From: Boletus sp. NGJ | Lineage: Eukaryota; Basidiomycota; Agaricomycetes; Boletales; Boletaceae | Direction: 5' to 3' | Length of the DNA: 64,000 nt | Assembly (NCBI GenBank): GCA_019096195.1 | Contig: JAGTXK010000219.1 | Span: 744,001-808,000 of the forward strand | In this document: positions 10,432-22,458 of the stretch, in pieces | Numbering within the stretch: the first letter of the stretch is position 1 | Layout: every line of letters starts with the position of its first letter | The notes under the pieces: generated by a model | Databases searched by the model: none | Told to the model about the DNA's origin: nothing | Seen by the model: only the letters and a program-made list of their open reading frames with translations | Position numbers and translations under genes: made by a program

Positions 10432-12627
10432 CTATGTCGCAGGCACTGGGGAGGCAGCAGCAGATTCCCCACGAAGTGCACTCTTGAGAATCAAAATGCC
10501 CGACTTCAACTGTGCGACATCCTTCACCATAGCCGTGAACCTGGCCTTCTTTGCCTCGCTTGTCAGATACGGCGTAAAGTGTTGAATGCAGTCCCGTGTC
10601 GTCGCATTTGGCGTGTTCTGCAGCCACTCGATAAGCATCCTCTCTTCCAACTCTCCTTCGGGCGGGGGTCCGCTTGGCAGTGCCTTTCGCTTCTTGGGCT
10701 TTGGAGCATTGGTGCCGTTGATCGCACCGCTGGTTGGCCCGGCCCCAGAAACGTCGTCGACTTTGCGTTTGTTCGTGGGCTTTGCAATTGCGTTGGTTGG
10801 TGAGCCAACCAAGCCTTTGCCGCCACCCGCTGCCGGACTGGTCGCCCGGCTAACCGAAGCAGGGCTGGTTCCCCCAGGCACTCCACTGAGCGGACTATTC
10901 CCTCTGCTCACGTTGGCTGATTTGGCTTTCGGGGCCTTTGGGCTTGTAGCTCGTTTAGCAACGACGGAATGTCCTCCCAAGCTGGATATAGGCGCTGGCG
11001 ATACTGCTCGGGAACCTTCTGTAGTCGGAGGCTTTGTGGCTGGCTGCTGAGAAGCTGACCGAGATGTCACCTGTTGGGGTTGCTGCTGTATGGCAGGTTC
11101 GTTTGAGACGACTGGAGGTTCTTCTTCTTCCTCATTTTCGTCCTGTCGATCGATGGTGAGACCTGTGGGTAAGAGCGGCGTGTAACACTGGGCTCACCGA
11201 GCTTGCATACGGATTGCGCTCTTCGTCACTTTCATATGCAACGTTCTTTTCTAACTTGCGCACGAGTTTCTTGAGCGATTTGCCATCCTTTGATAGCTGG
11301 GACTCGTCTTCGTCCTCCTCAGACTCGTCGATGTACCCTTCGCGCCGTTTGTTGGCTAGCTTATACTCTCGCTTTAGGCGTTCCTGCAAGATCAATGTTC
11401 ATGATGAGACTTGGGGGGGAAAGCAACACGTTTGCAAGCTGACCTCGAGTTCTTTGGCTTCCTCGTCATCCATATCTGCGGCCTCGTGCTCGTCATCATC
11501 TGCGACGTCTTCTTCAAACAGTTGCTCGTCAAGATGACCTTCGCCATCGTCTTCTCGTTTAGGTCGAACGCTTCCCTCCTCGTCTTGTTCTGCTCCCTGC
11601 GAGCCTCTGTTCACTGTTCGTAGAGCCCTTCCGCCTGGTGCTCTGCTTTGGCTGGCATTGTGCACCAGTGGCGCTGCGGCGTGTTCGCTGGGATCCGCCT
11701 TGAGCATGGCCAAGGTAGCTGCGGAAGGACCTTGTCCATGTCTGCGGTGCAACAACCAGCGCTCTGGATCCTTGTTCTTTTGTATCTTTGCCATCTTGAG
11801 CGGAGGACATCAGACTAGTTGCGACGAAAGCGGAGCAAGCGGTACGTACTAATGACTCGGCCTCCTCCAAGTTGGGGACGTGGTGCTTTGGTTTCTTGTG
11901 AAACTTGTACCATCGGTGAGCAGGCACGAATTTGAACACGTCTTGAGCGGCGGGCATGAAAAGGGCATGGCTTTCCGCCTTTGATATCTCCTCCAGTTGC
12001 CCGACCCAAACCTCATTCTGCCTCGCATCTTCCATCACCCATGGGTATCTCTCTTCCCTCCTGAGCTGTCGGACGTTTTCTGGGACTTTGAAAACCTGTC
12101 GTGTTTTCCTCGTAATTTTCTTTTTGCCATTCGGAGGAGTCTTTCCCTTGATGTCTTTCTCCTTGGACGGACCCTCTCCCGCCGTGTTTGCGATAGGCCG
12201 GCCATCCACGTCGACCATGACTATTCTCCCATCCGAACCGATGACCGGTTTGCCGTCAAGCCCCAACATCGGGCGAAACAGGAACCTGCTGAGTGGAATT
12301 TGACTCTTGTCTCCTGATATCCTTTCTGTTCAGCTTTATCGGCTCCTCCCAGGTCGAGACGTCTATGGATCTCCGAGAGTCGAATTTCATCACATCATAC
12401 TTCCACCCGTTGAGCGCAGACGACATGAGTTTGTACTCGGAGAACTCGCCGTCGGGGAGTTTTGAACTGTCCTCGACGTCGTCCGCGTTTGGTGGGGTGG
12501 GTTGTTGGCGCGGTGTTGCAGATTTGCGGGGGGAAGGGGGAGTCCCGTTGGGAAGAGAAAGCGAGGAATCTTTCCTTGTGGGTTTCTTCTTGTGGAACAG
12601 GAGGGATTCGGCAGACTTTGGGGGCAT
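10432..12627 (-). CDS. TFG1: Transcription initiation factor TFIIF, alpha subunit (RAP74/Tfg1-like)
   Basis: Large subunit of TFIIF, which binds RNA polymerase II and helps initiation and elongation. The N-terminal half has FSEYKLMSSALNGWKYDVMKF (12460-12380), then RQVFKVPENVRQLRREERYPW (about 12100-12040) and HALFMPAAQDVFKFVPAHRWYKF (about 11960-11890), the TFIIF beta-barrel region. The middle is highly acidic (DEQLFEEDVADDDEHEAADMD) and the C-terminus carries the winged-helix segment LIEWLQNTPNATTRDCIQHF (about 10640-10580). Three introns at about 11865-11790, 11455-11390 and 11200-11150. One oddity: the N-terminal segment ending KLNRKDIRRQE is one base out of frame with MLGLDGKPVIG at about 12265. 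A GGG run at 12271-12273 lies at the junction and no intron fits, so an extra base there is likely. Function assigned from order and conserved blocks. Confidence 0.87.
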
Positions 12628-12914
12628 GGCGGAGGGGATTTCGGTGCGACAGAAAGAGCATCCGCGCAGGCCGTGTGGACTGGACCAAGGAGTGGATCAC
12701 GTAATCTTGACTGGACGACATACAATTACACATACACGACTGGGAGATGCTATAGTGATGATGATTGCGACAAACGATAAACCTAGGCGTAGCACTATGT
12801 ACATTGACCAACTCATCTCCGAGGCAATCGTCCGTTTAAGAAACGAGAAATGCAGCGATCCCGGCGTAAATGACCAGTAACACATGAGCCCGACATGAAA
12901 CAGAGATGATGTAC

Positions 12915-14761
12915 TTAGGTCGGAGGGGCGTCCACCCTCGTCGTGGGTATACTGCCATTCGTCACTGCAGCTGACGGAGGTTGATGGGACGACTGCCCCG
13001 CGGCTGATGAATATGCATTTTCCGAAGATGACGGTCGTGACTGTGGCTGCGGTGGTTGATGGGAATGTGGTTGAGAAGAATGCGATATTGCGCCGGGGGG
13101 AGGCGGGGGGTATGGTACCGGACCTTGACTGTAGACGATTGGATGTGGAGGACCACCTGGACCGAATGGCGGCATGCCCTGGCGCAAGCTGTCCAACTCG
13201 TGCCTGAGCATGTCGATTTCGCGTGCCATGTCTTGATGGCTTTGCTTGAGATTGATTACAAAATCAATGGCTGCAAGGCAGGGTCAGGCGTGAGGACAAA
13301 GACAAAGGGGAGAAGATAGACCTTTGCTGAGAATCTCCCATTTGCTCGCCTTCATGCCACGGTCGGCCGGGAGTTGATCTCGGAGTTCATCGAACAAGTC
13401 TTTCATTTCCTTCCGACGCTTCCGCTCGGCAAGTTTGTGGGAGACCCTTAGCTCGGGGGACCGAGAGTAAGGGGTTGAGCCAGGTTCCTTGAGCTGTTTA
13501 GCGGTGGAAGAGGAAGAGAGTGGCGGGGCTGAGGAGTCGTCTGCTGATGTGGTAGGGGGGACGGGAGGGGTAGGAGGGAGAGGTTCGCGTAACTGGCGGG
13601 ATGGGGGGCGTGAGCGGGAGCGTACGTTTCTGGTTGGGCCGACGGCGGGGGCCAAGTTTTCGGGGACAGACATTCGCCTGTCGGGGGAGAAGGACATGGG
13701 AGGTATCATGGTCTGAGGCAAAGGTTGGGACTCAAAGGGACGGTTGGTATTCTGTATATTAGTGTCTTGGTGGCCATCTGGATGTTGTGCTGCAGACCAC
13801 GCGAAAGTCGCCATGCTACCGGATGTTGAAGGTGCTGGTGATCGTCCATGTGGCTGGTCGCCGGAGAATGCCGAGTAGGCAGTGGACGCGTTTGGGAGGA
13901 TTGCAGGCAAGGAGTCGCGTCTATCGTGGAGCCACCACTGTGGTGTGTTGGCCAAAGGAGCACCTGATATGCCTGGCCCAGAAATCATCGCGCCGGCATG
14001 TACTGAATGGCGACGGTGATCATATATGCTGAGATGGGCCATCCTATGAGTGTCTACTGCCGAGCCTCGCCGTTTTTGGGCGCGACCGTCGGGATCGATG
14101 TTCATCGGACTTGGGATACCGGGGCCTGCGAGGTGAGAGTCGAGATCGTCGGAGGGGAATGTTTCGCGGTCGGAGGACATTTTGCGTTTTGTGCCATGGG
14201 GTAATTGTGAGTCGGAGGAATTCTGGAAAAGGTCGGGGACGCGAAGCGGGGGGAGATGGAGGAGACGTACTGCGATGGAGTGGCGACGAGAGCTGTCGTC
14301 GCTGTCGTCGTGTTGGCGGGTATTTGTGCGCGGGGAGTGCCTGTCGTTGTCGAGATGCATGGGGTGTTCTGGAGAGCGAGGTTGGGTGGGGGGGAAGAGG
14401 GAGGAGATGTACGCACTGGAGAGACCGTTTGATCTGGAGTGCGAGTTCGGGGGGCGATCGAGGTCGCGATCCAAGGAGGGAGAGCGGAGTATTTTGCGGA
14501 TTTGTTTTATGGTTGAGTCTGAGGGGGCGGTTGTGTCGCCAAAGACATAGTTTGCGGCGGGGCGTGGGGCTGGGGGTGTGGGGGGTGAGCGGGGAGAGGG
14601 GGAAGAGGGAGAGAAGGAAGGGCACCGTGATCTTGGTGGCGAAGGGATGCGTGGAGGGATGGATCTGTGAGTGAGCCTCTGCGGTGTTGCTGTAGATAGT
14701 CGAGCGGGGGGAGGGATATGAGGGGGGAGTGTCTTGAGATGTCTTTCTGGTTGGTCGGCAT
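12915..14761 (-). CDS. bHLH transcription factor
   Basis: Nuclear helix-loop-helix DNA-binding protein. The bHLH domain reads [19 protein letters not shown] (about 13440-13385) with the E-box-contacting Glu and Arg, a loop, then [18 protein letters not shown] across an intron at about 13322-13275. The helix continues as a short leucine-bearing coiled coil ([15 protein letters not shown]) followed by a Pro/His/Gln-rich tail that ends at 12915. The N-terminal 380 residues are low-complexity Ser/Pro-rich. The start ATG at 14761 ([17 protein letters not shown]) is followed by a conserved-looking [15 protein letters not shown] 56-nt pyrimidine-rich intron (about 14630-14570) joins this exon to [17 protein letters not shown] in phase. 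It resembles fungal Esc1-type bHLH factors, but I cannot name an ortholog. Confidence 0.8.
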
Positions 14762-14911
14762 TGAAGGGAAAGTTGCGAGTGACCGTGAAAGTCGACGTTG
14801 TAGAACTCGTCCCTCTAAGATACCTCTTTCGGCGCTAAACTCGCGGGGGCACACGTGGCCATCTCCCTCGCCCGAAATGGTTACATGATCCCAAGCCACA
14901 TCTCCGATCTA

Positions 14912-17900
14912 TCACAGCCGACTCCCCCTCACCATCCCCCGCTGTACCCCGCTCAGCACAACCAATCCCCCCTCTCGCGTACCCCTACTGTTCCGCGTAC
15001 TACGTCCTCCTCGTGCACCCACATCCATCTCATCCTCCGCCCTCACCATGTACCCCACCCACGGTATGTAATCCAGGTACACCCCCCTCTGTCCCATCAT
15101 CGCCGCTGGCCGCTCAAGGATGCCCTGCAACGCCTCCACCATCCGAGATTGATACTCCACGCGAGCACAACAGTCTTCACCCGTTAGCCTCGCCGCGGGG
15201 TTGATCGACGCCTCATTCGGACCCGTGGCAAACGATGCGTGTAGGCCACGTGAATGCCGGATGGCTTCTTCAGCAATGAGCTCATCACGCCGGTAAAACA
15301 CCAGCCCCTCCCCACACCACCCCCCTGTCGACACAACCACATATCCCATCTCCTCCTCCCCAACGCTCACCACCTGCAGCTACACACTCAGCCAACACCC
15401 GTACACACTTCCCGTCTTCAACTCACCTCCCGCGTGCCACACAGCTGGGCGTCGACATGCGACATCAGCTCACTGTGACTCCTCATTTTCCGCCACCACT
15501 CCTTTTCCACTGTGCTTTCCATCGCCGTAACCCTGCATTCAGCGGAAATTGGTCGAGCTGATCGCCGAACGTGTCCTTGAGCCTCCTCCCCTTGGTGCAT
15601 CTCTGATGTTGATCCATGCCTCGCGCCCGCGCACAACATTTGTAATTGCGTGATAGACCGTCGTAGATCTGGCAACCCCACTGGCTCGGTTCTCGGGTAA
15701 AACGGCCCATCCCGTATCTCTCCCCCATCTCTCCACTGCGTGCTTTCATATAGAACCATCAGGTCTTCGTGCGGAACAAGGCACCCCTCGGTCACCGACA
15801 CGCATTGGAGAAACCTCGCTGCCACGGCCGACGGACAGGGCTCGAAAACGAGCACCTTCTGAAGCGCCAGATCACCGAGAGGAACTAGACCAGGATCTGC
15901 ACAACCATCGTGTCCTCAACTAGCGCGACACAAACGAGGCACTCACCGTTGCATGTCATTACAACTGGCCTCTGGCAGCATTCAATGAATTCAATAACAG
16001 CAGGCCAAAAACCTGCATCTTCTTTGAATAATATGTCCACTTCTTCTAGCAGCACGAGTGACTGCCCAACGATCGCTCTCCGTCCCTCAGATTCAGCCTC
16101 CCACATCCCGGAGATGGCCGCCTCCTCTGCCAAGACCATCTCTTCGTCCGGTGGCAGTGGTTTCAGCTCACCTCTCGGTCCGTCAGCCCCTGCTTCATGT
16201 CTTTTCGCATATCCGGTGCCCTTGCTCTTGGCCAGATAGCCACCGAGTCCCTTGCGTTCCTTTGCCTCTGCTTTGCTCGTTTTCGTTGGCCCACGCCTAT
16301 GGACGATATGATTCCTGCCCACATCTCCGACAAGATGGTTCAAGTTTGCACCATTGCGCTTTCCAATTCCAGGATACACCTCGAAAATCTCCCATCCCAA
16401 TTCCTCTGCACAGGCATAAACCGCAGCAGTCTTTCCACAGCCAGGGGGACCAGTTATAAGGAGGGCATTGGTTAGGTTGTCGGCAAAGTTAGTTCGAGCG
16501 GGTTCATGTAATCGCGTCGTCGTGTAGTTGATTTCCGTGGCAGAAATGTTCGATGTAGCTTCGTGGGCGTCAGCTGTGTCGCCCCTGTGGAGGCGAGTAA
16601 GAGTGCGTTGGCAGAATGCGAGCTCGTCCTCTGAATCCTCAGATGGCACATCCGTTTCCTCTTCATTCGCCACAAAGTCATCCAGGGCGTCATCCGAATC
16701 CACCCTTCTCTTCTTGTTACCACGTTTTTTGGTTACGCCTCGAACAACGCGGGGTCGCTTCATGCCTCGTGGTTCGTCCCGCTTCGAGCTACTTTTCGCT
16801 TTGTTTTCCCTGGCTGTGCCACCCTTCGACACTGGCTCCCTTGGTTGGCGATCTCGCAAATGTAACTCGAGTGCACTGAGCCAATCTCGTAGATAGGTAG
16901 CGTGATGCTCATTACCCAGCACTTCGTTCGCGCACTTGGGACGAAACCGGCGAGTCCACGTCTCGGCATGGCGTAATGGATCCCTTTCTCGCTGGACAGA
17001 TAGTCGCGCGAAAGCGGGATGCGATTCCGTGTAATCACAGCGGAGGGATTGAAGATATTCTTCGCATTGCTGGGATGTCAAAGACCGGTGGATACGATCC
17101 AAAGGAGTTGAGGGTATTTCATCCAGCTGCTGCCATTTTTTGAGGAAGTCCAGTGTTCCTTCATCTGATGGACGGAGACTTGGGAATGTGCTACGCTTGA
17201 GGGGTGCTTGACCAGAAGTATACGAACGCTGCGATCCTCGAACATGCTGCGAACATGAACTGGGGAGGGGCACAACACCCCCTAACCCCAAAGTCCGTTT
17301 ATTCAACTCCTTCTTCCAACTTGTTTTGTGCGTGTGCGTGTGCTCGTGTGTCCCGGCATGCGGCAATTTCGTGGCACTGTTGAGAGCCATGGGAGAGGGG
17401 GGAGGCGAATGTGAGGTCGCGTGCCTGGATTCTGAACGAGGAGATAGTTGATGATTAGACGATAATAGCGCTGTCGACGGTTCGGTGTCGGAGGAAATAT
17501 CAATGATATCTATAACCTCGGTATCATCCACGCTAATGACCGTGTCTCGTAGTTTGTCTGGCACGGAAGAGATCTTTGTGAAAATAGGAAATAGATGACC
17601 TGTGCATAGCGATATTGTTTGGAGCTGGAATAGACTACAATAAACTCACGCACTTGGTTTGGGCCGCCTAGATGGTTGTGCGGGAGGATGTGGATCGGTT
17701 GCTTGGAGAGAAGGGGCTACTGGGTCCGTGTGCTCGGGTTGCAAGTCTTGTTCTTTCCCAGTAGGGCCGGTTCCGGAATTCGCCCTCTGAAAGAGGTCCT
17801 TCAGAGTCGTCTGGGTTGTGGCCTAACACGAGTGGTGGCCTAGTAAGTTACATGACACAAAAACGTACGGAAATGGTACCCGTTGGACTTTGACTTGACC

Positions 17901-17933
17901 ACCTGTGGTTCTTGTTTTCCGCTTCTCCGGCAT
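14912..17933 (-). CDS. ELG1: Elg1/ATAD5-type PCNA unloader, AAA+ ATPase
   Basis: Large subunit of the alternative clamp loader that removes PCNA from chromatin. Start MPEKRKTRTTGGQVKVQR at 17933, then an intron, then TTQTTLKDLFQR, a possible degenerate PCNA-interacting motif. Next come an acidic SIM-like stretch EVIDIIDISSDTE (about 17520-17485), RRFRPKCANEVLGNE (about 16960-16910), Walker A GPPGCGKTAAVYA (about 16455-16415) and Walker B LVLLEEVDILF (about 16055-16020). The C-terminal region contains LPDLRRSITQLQ (about 15685-15650) and ends YLDYIPWVGYMVRAEDE to the TGA at 14912. The junctions checked (about 15950/15903 and 15429/15375) keep frame. The N-terminal intron uses GTACCA, giving phase 0. 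The gene is divergent from the JMJD7-like gene. Confidence 0.88.
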
Positions 17934-18062
17934 AGCGATAGTGGATAATAGCCTGCTCCGTCCAAGCCGTCGTTGGGTGTCAAGCTTGGAACGCGTCTTA
18001 ATAGTGAGTTCATCGCGTGACGTGTCACACGCGTTTGGTCTCGTGACTCGAGGAGCAAGTTA
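17934..18062. promoter_or_regulatory. Divergent promoter between ELG1 and JMJD7-like gene
   Basis: 129 bp between two start codons on opposite strands. GTGACGTGTCAC (about 18018-18029) is a near-palindrome and could be a factor-binding site. No TATA box seen. Confidence 0.45.
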
Positions 18063-19428
18063 ATGTCGGACGATCAAGACACTGAACAGCGGCCTTCTGC
18101 CAGTAAAGAGCTATTGAAATGGATATCCAGGGAGTATTTTGGTAAGATGCCCTCTCCATGTAGGTGAGACGGTTAAGCCCACAGGCAAACGTCAGACATG
18201 AACGGTTCATCATACCGCGTCCTTGATCACCCACCAACGCCCTTGGAGTTTGCTAGACTTGTCCATTTATCAAGACCAGTGGTCATCAAGGGTACTTATT
18301 TGATCCACGTCGTGTCGTACCAGAGGCTAACACATTTTCTCTTAGGGGTAGAATTTCCGGCTTTGACGAAATGGACAGACGACTATCTTGTTCAAAAAAT
18401 GGGAGATCAATCTGTCTCAGTTGCGGTGACTCCCAATGGGTACGACTTGATCATTCGCGTCTGTTTTTCAGAAGCATGATTGGATGACGGCAAGTCGAGC
18501 AGATGCGGTCACCCCCGTCCCGGACGGAAAACTACACTTTGCCGAACCGTTCATAGACTCCATGACGCTCTGTGACCTTCTCAAGAAGTTGCGTTCAGGT
18601 GGTTCGTACTCATCTTTACTCTGGTTGACACGATCGGACCATGCCACGGTTCAGATGAAAAATATGTCTATTATCTGCAGTCGCAGAATGGAAATTTGTA
18701 CTCGCAGGATCTCTTCTCAAACGGAGATGATGCCTCAGAATTCGCGGCCCTGCGAGCAGATGTTCCTCCCGACGTCAGCTTTGTTCGTGATGCACTGGGT
18801 TCGTTATCGGTTCATGACGATGTCTCACAATTGTCCTGAGGAATGGAACAGATCGTCCTCCTGACGCCGTAAATCTGTGGATCGGAGGCAGCGACAGCGT
18901 TACAAGCATACACAGTGGTACGCTACCCAGCAATCTCTCTCAACTTTCTAGGTGTGATCGGACGTGTGCAGACCCTTATGAGAACATATACACTGTCATC
19001 CGTGGTACCAAACATTTTACATTGCTACCACCAAGCGAAGGATGGTGTTTGCAAGGTTTGTGCTGCACACCATTTTCATCTCATTGCTCATGGAAGTAGA
19101 GAGATTGTATCCGCATGCCGTGTACGCCCGCGCTGATGCTACGCAAGAGCTCTATCTCCTTCCATCATGCGAAGCTCCGCCTGTGCGATGGTCTTCGATC
19201 CCAAACCCTGACCTTCCAGATGCATTGCCACCAGAAGCGCACCCAATACACATTACATTGACTGCGGGAGACACACTGTACCTCCCTGTTGGCTGGTGGC
19301 ACTTTGTCAGACAGTCGGGTGATGTTACTATCGCATTGAATTGGTGGTATGATGCGGAGCTTCAGGGGATCAATTGGGTGTGGTTGAATATGCTTCGGGG
19401 AGGCGATAGTATGCCACAAGGAGATTAA
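18063..19428 (+). CDS. JmjC-domain lysyl hydroxylase, JMJD7-like
   Basis: Fe(II)/2-oxoglutarate-dependent oxygenase of the small JmjC (cupin) group; JMJD7 hydroxylates lysine in DRG GTPases. N-terminus [20 protein letters not shown], then RPVVIKG and [12 protein letters not shown] (about 18270-18395), [17 protein letters not shown] (about 18793-18890), the metal-binding [16 protein letters not shown] (about 18912 and 18975-19010) with His and Asp, and [14 protein letters not shown] (about 19268-19310) with the second metal His. It ends [14 protein letters not shown]. Several introns; the one at about 18440-18490 rejoins PNG to RADAVTP in phase. Length of about 340 residues agrees with JMJD7. 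The first exon is 79 bp and the second begins [10 protein letters not shown]. Confidence 0.87.
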
Positions 19429-19511
19429 TCAAGTACTTTCCGTTTGTCACGCATGTGTCACGTCACATTTCACAATTCTGTGCCATCTATACGACTGTCT
19501 AGACTCGCAAT

Positions 19512-20249
19512 ATGGCAAAGGACAAGAGCGAGAAAAAAGAGAAAAAGAGAAAGGCAGAGGAGGTAGCGAATGCGCCACCAGCCGAGGCTGCAGAAATCGA
19601 GCCCTCGGTGTGTTTCCTGACCATCGAATTGTGCGCTTCACGGTCTCACCCAGGTATAGCCTACAAAGAAAACAAAAAAAGACAAGGAGGAGATTGTTAT
19701 CCCCCTTGAGGACCTTTCTCCCATTGCACGACCTCTTGCGCAGAGAAAGCTAGTGAAAAAGTTGCACAAGACGATCAAGAAGGGTGAGGTCCTGACCTGC
19801 CGATTCCATGCTTGTGCATTTTAATTATTGCATGCTGCCATCAGCGTCCAAAGCTAGGCAGGTCAAACGTGGTGTAAAAGAGGTCGTAAAGGGTATTCGC
19901 AAAGGAGAGCAAGGGCAAGTGATCCGTTCCGTATTGCTTGTGACACTCGTGCCATTTCACTTCCAGGTTACTCGTGCTCGCTGCTGACATAAATCCTATC
20001 GACATCATATCCCATCTCCCTGTGCTCTCCGAGGACGCGCAGATACCTTATGTATTCGTGGCATCCAAAGAAGAGCTTGGGCACGCCAGCTCCACAAAAC
20101 GACCGACAAGCTGTGTTATGATATGTCCAAATCTGAAGCGCAAGGCACAGAAGAAAGACGATGAGGACGGCGGTGAGGACGACTACCGGGAACTATACGA
20201 GGAATGTCGTCGGGACGTGGAGAAGCTTGATGTCAAAGTTGTGTTTTGA
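19512..20249 (+). CDS. NHP2: H/ACA ribonucleoprotein subunit Nhp2 (L7Ae family)
   Basis: Core protein of H/ACA snoRNPs, which guide rRNA pseudouridylation in the nucleolus. The N-terminus is lysine-rich (MAKDKSEKKEKKRKAEE). The body has PLAQRKLVKKLHKTIKKASK (about 19735-19855), VKRGVKEVVKGIRKGEQG (about 19860-19918), the L7Ae signature LVLAADINPIDIISHLPVL (about 19970-20025), IPYVFVASKEELGHA and PTSCVMI. The C-terminal extension is charged (KKDDEDGGEDDYRELYEEC). Three introns: about 19609-19663, 19783-19847 and 19918-19967. The extended acidic C-terminus is longer than in yeast Nhp2. It lies between the JMJD7-like gene and BFR1 on the same strand. Confidence 0.92.
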
Positions 20250-20440
20250 TTTCATACCGCACGTACAGTATCCTGTCCCGCAAGTTCGCTGTGGTAATAT
20301 GCAAAGCGACGCCAGCGAGTTCAAGTGACAACCGTAACCACAAGACGTATTAATACAATATACTAGTACCTTTCGGGGGATTCGCACGTTCACACAAATT
20401 TCTTTCCAATTACCAGTACTTTTGCCTCTCACTCTCAGCC

Positions 20441-22172
20441 ATGCCCGCCTCGAAGGCCAAGCCTACTTCTACCAATGGCTCAGCATCTGGAAAAGCAACC
20501 CAAGGAACCCCAGCAAGCACTGTCCCGCCATCACCGGTTTCAAAGTCATTCGAGACAGACCGTGCGGTGACAAATAGCTCAGGAAAGCCTGACAAAAATG
20601 CTCATGACGCGGAGCAGGAGAGACTCAAGTCTGAGATCGAGGCTCTGCAGGTCAAACTTGTGCGTTGCATCCTCATTGTCATCGGTACAGTGGCCGAGCG
20701 CATTTTCACAGAGCGCCGTCCGAGAGAAAATATCGTTGGCTGCTAAGCCTTCGGGTAACGACAGACGGAACGCGCTCCGTGCGGAACTTGACAGCATACG
20801 TGAGCAACAGTCTTCTTACAAGATTTCCAGAGGGAAGGTCCTCGATCAACTCAAGGCTTTGCAAGATGGCATACAAAAGAAGGTACGCTCAAACATGTTG
20901 CTTCCGTGAGTGTTAGGTTAATATGCACAAATATCTCAAGACGAAGGACTTGCAAGCTGCGCGGGGCAAGACGCCTTTCCGAACCGTTGATGAGGTTGAT
21001 GCTCACATCAAGTACGCCGTTCCCATGTGACTACTTTTCAACTGGAATCACTGATTTTCTCACCCAGAAACCTGGAAAAGCAGGTAGAATCCGGCAGTAT
21101 GAAGCTTGCTGACGAGAAGCGTGCTCTTCAAGAAATCTCACAGACCAAACGGATCCGAAGGACTGTAGAAGGTTTTCAGGCTTCCCAGGATTCAGTCGAC
21201 GCGGACCGGAACGCTGCCGATGAACTTCGCAAACAGCTGGATGACCCAGAGTCCAAAGCCATCTCCGATCGTTACGACACGATCAAAGCAGAGCTAGATG
21301 AACTCAAGAAAGAGTCAGACGAAGCATATGCTGGCCGTACCAAGTTCTTCGAAGAGCGGGACAATCTGCAAGCTCAGATAACCGCCCTCTTTAACGAGAA
21401 GAGAGCCTCCGTGCAGCAGTTCCGAGAAGCAAACGACCGCTACTGGGCGAAAGTCAACGAAGACCGTGCTCGTCGTGCTGAGAGGGCTCGTGCGCAGCGT
21501 GCCGCTGAAGAAGCCCAAAAGAAATTGGAACATGCGCAACGGTTACGAGAGGAAGCATCCCTGCCAGCATATCAAGCAGAGATCGAAGATTGCCAAACGC
21601 TAATCGATGCTTTTTCGGGAAAGAGTTCTGACACCGCGGTGCTATCCGCTTCGTGGTTACCTGCGAAAGGTGAAGTTGCTGGCGTGCCTAAGCTCGAGTT
21701 AAGGCAGGTGGATGCTGCCAATGACGGTCTTGTGGTGCGCAAGAAGAAAGGGGAAGAGGAGGAGACATACTTTGCGGGAAAGGCGAAACGGGGAAAGAAA
21801 GACAAAATACCCAAGATCGCACAGGAAATGGATGCCCTAAAAAATCTTCCCCTTGGCACTATTACTGCACTTTCCAAGCTCGCGATCCCTCTTCCGACTG
21901 CCGCGAGCGATATTCCACGTGTCGTCGAGGACCTGAAAACGAAGAAAGCGTGGTACGTGGCGAATCAGGCGCGTGTAACAGCCGAAAAAGTTGCCAAGGC
22001 AGAGGCGCAAATACAACGCCTCACGAGCGCGCGCAAGCCAGAATACCTGGTCGATGACCCCCAAGCGTTGGTCGACTCGAACGGTAGTGCGGATACACCG
22101 CTGGAATCAACATCTACCTCAGTGGAGAACAATTTAGTTAATGAAGAGACGGTTGGCAACGTGGAGGAGTAA
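20441..22172 (+). CDS. BFR1: Bfr1-like polysome-associated nuclear segregation protein
   Basis: Coiled-coil RNA-associated protein of the Bfr1 family, bound to polysomes and the ER surface. After a Ser/Thr-rich start (MPASKAKPTSTNG) comes almost continuous coiled coil: REKISLAAKPSGNDRRNALR (about 20725-20785), TPFRTVDEVDAHIKNLEKQV across an intron at 21013-21067, ADEKRALQEISQTKRIRR (about 21105-21165), and a long helix to EAQKKLEHAQRLREEASLPAY (about 21510-21570). Later conserved blocks: ETYFAGKAKRGKKDK (21765-21810) and KAWYVANQARVTAEKVAKAE (about 21945-22005). Three short introns lie in the first third; the rest is a single exon. Length of about 500 residues fits the family. Confidence 0.9.
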
Positions 22173-22458
22173 AGGCGGGATCAAATGCCGCAGTATCATC
22201 CATATATCATTAAATCACGGTGCTACTTATCCCAGGAAACTACTCGTCCAATCACAAGCACAGGAACACTAGTATTATTCAGATCACGGCCTATACAATA
22301 GTGAGCACAGATTTTTGAAAAGCAATGGGCAATACAAATACGGAGCAAGGTAGTAATAAATGAGGGCCGGGAAACGTGGTCATATATACTTGCAGACTAT
22401 ATTAAGTTTTCTGCACAACCCAGCGAACGACAGAAAATATGGTTGTGATGCTGATCAT

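Noticed and set aside
14044-14625. 193-codon minus-strand Pro/Arg-rich open frame
   Set aside because: Out-of-frame reading of the bHLH gene; the correct frame contains the bHLH domain and splices in phase.
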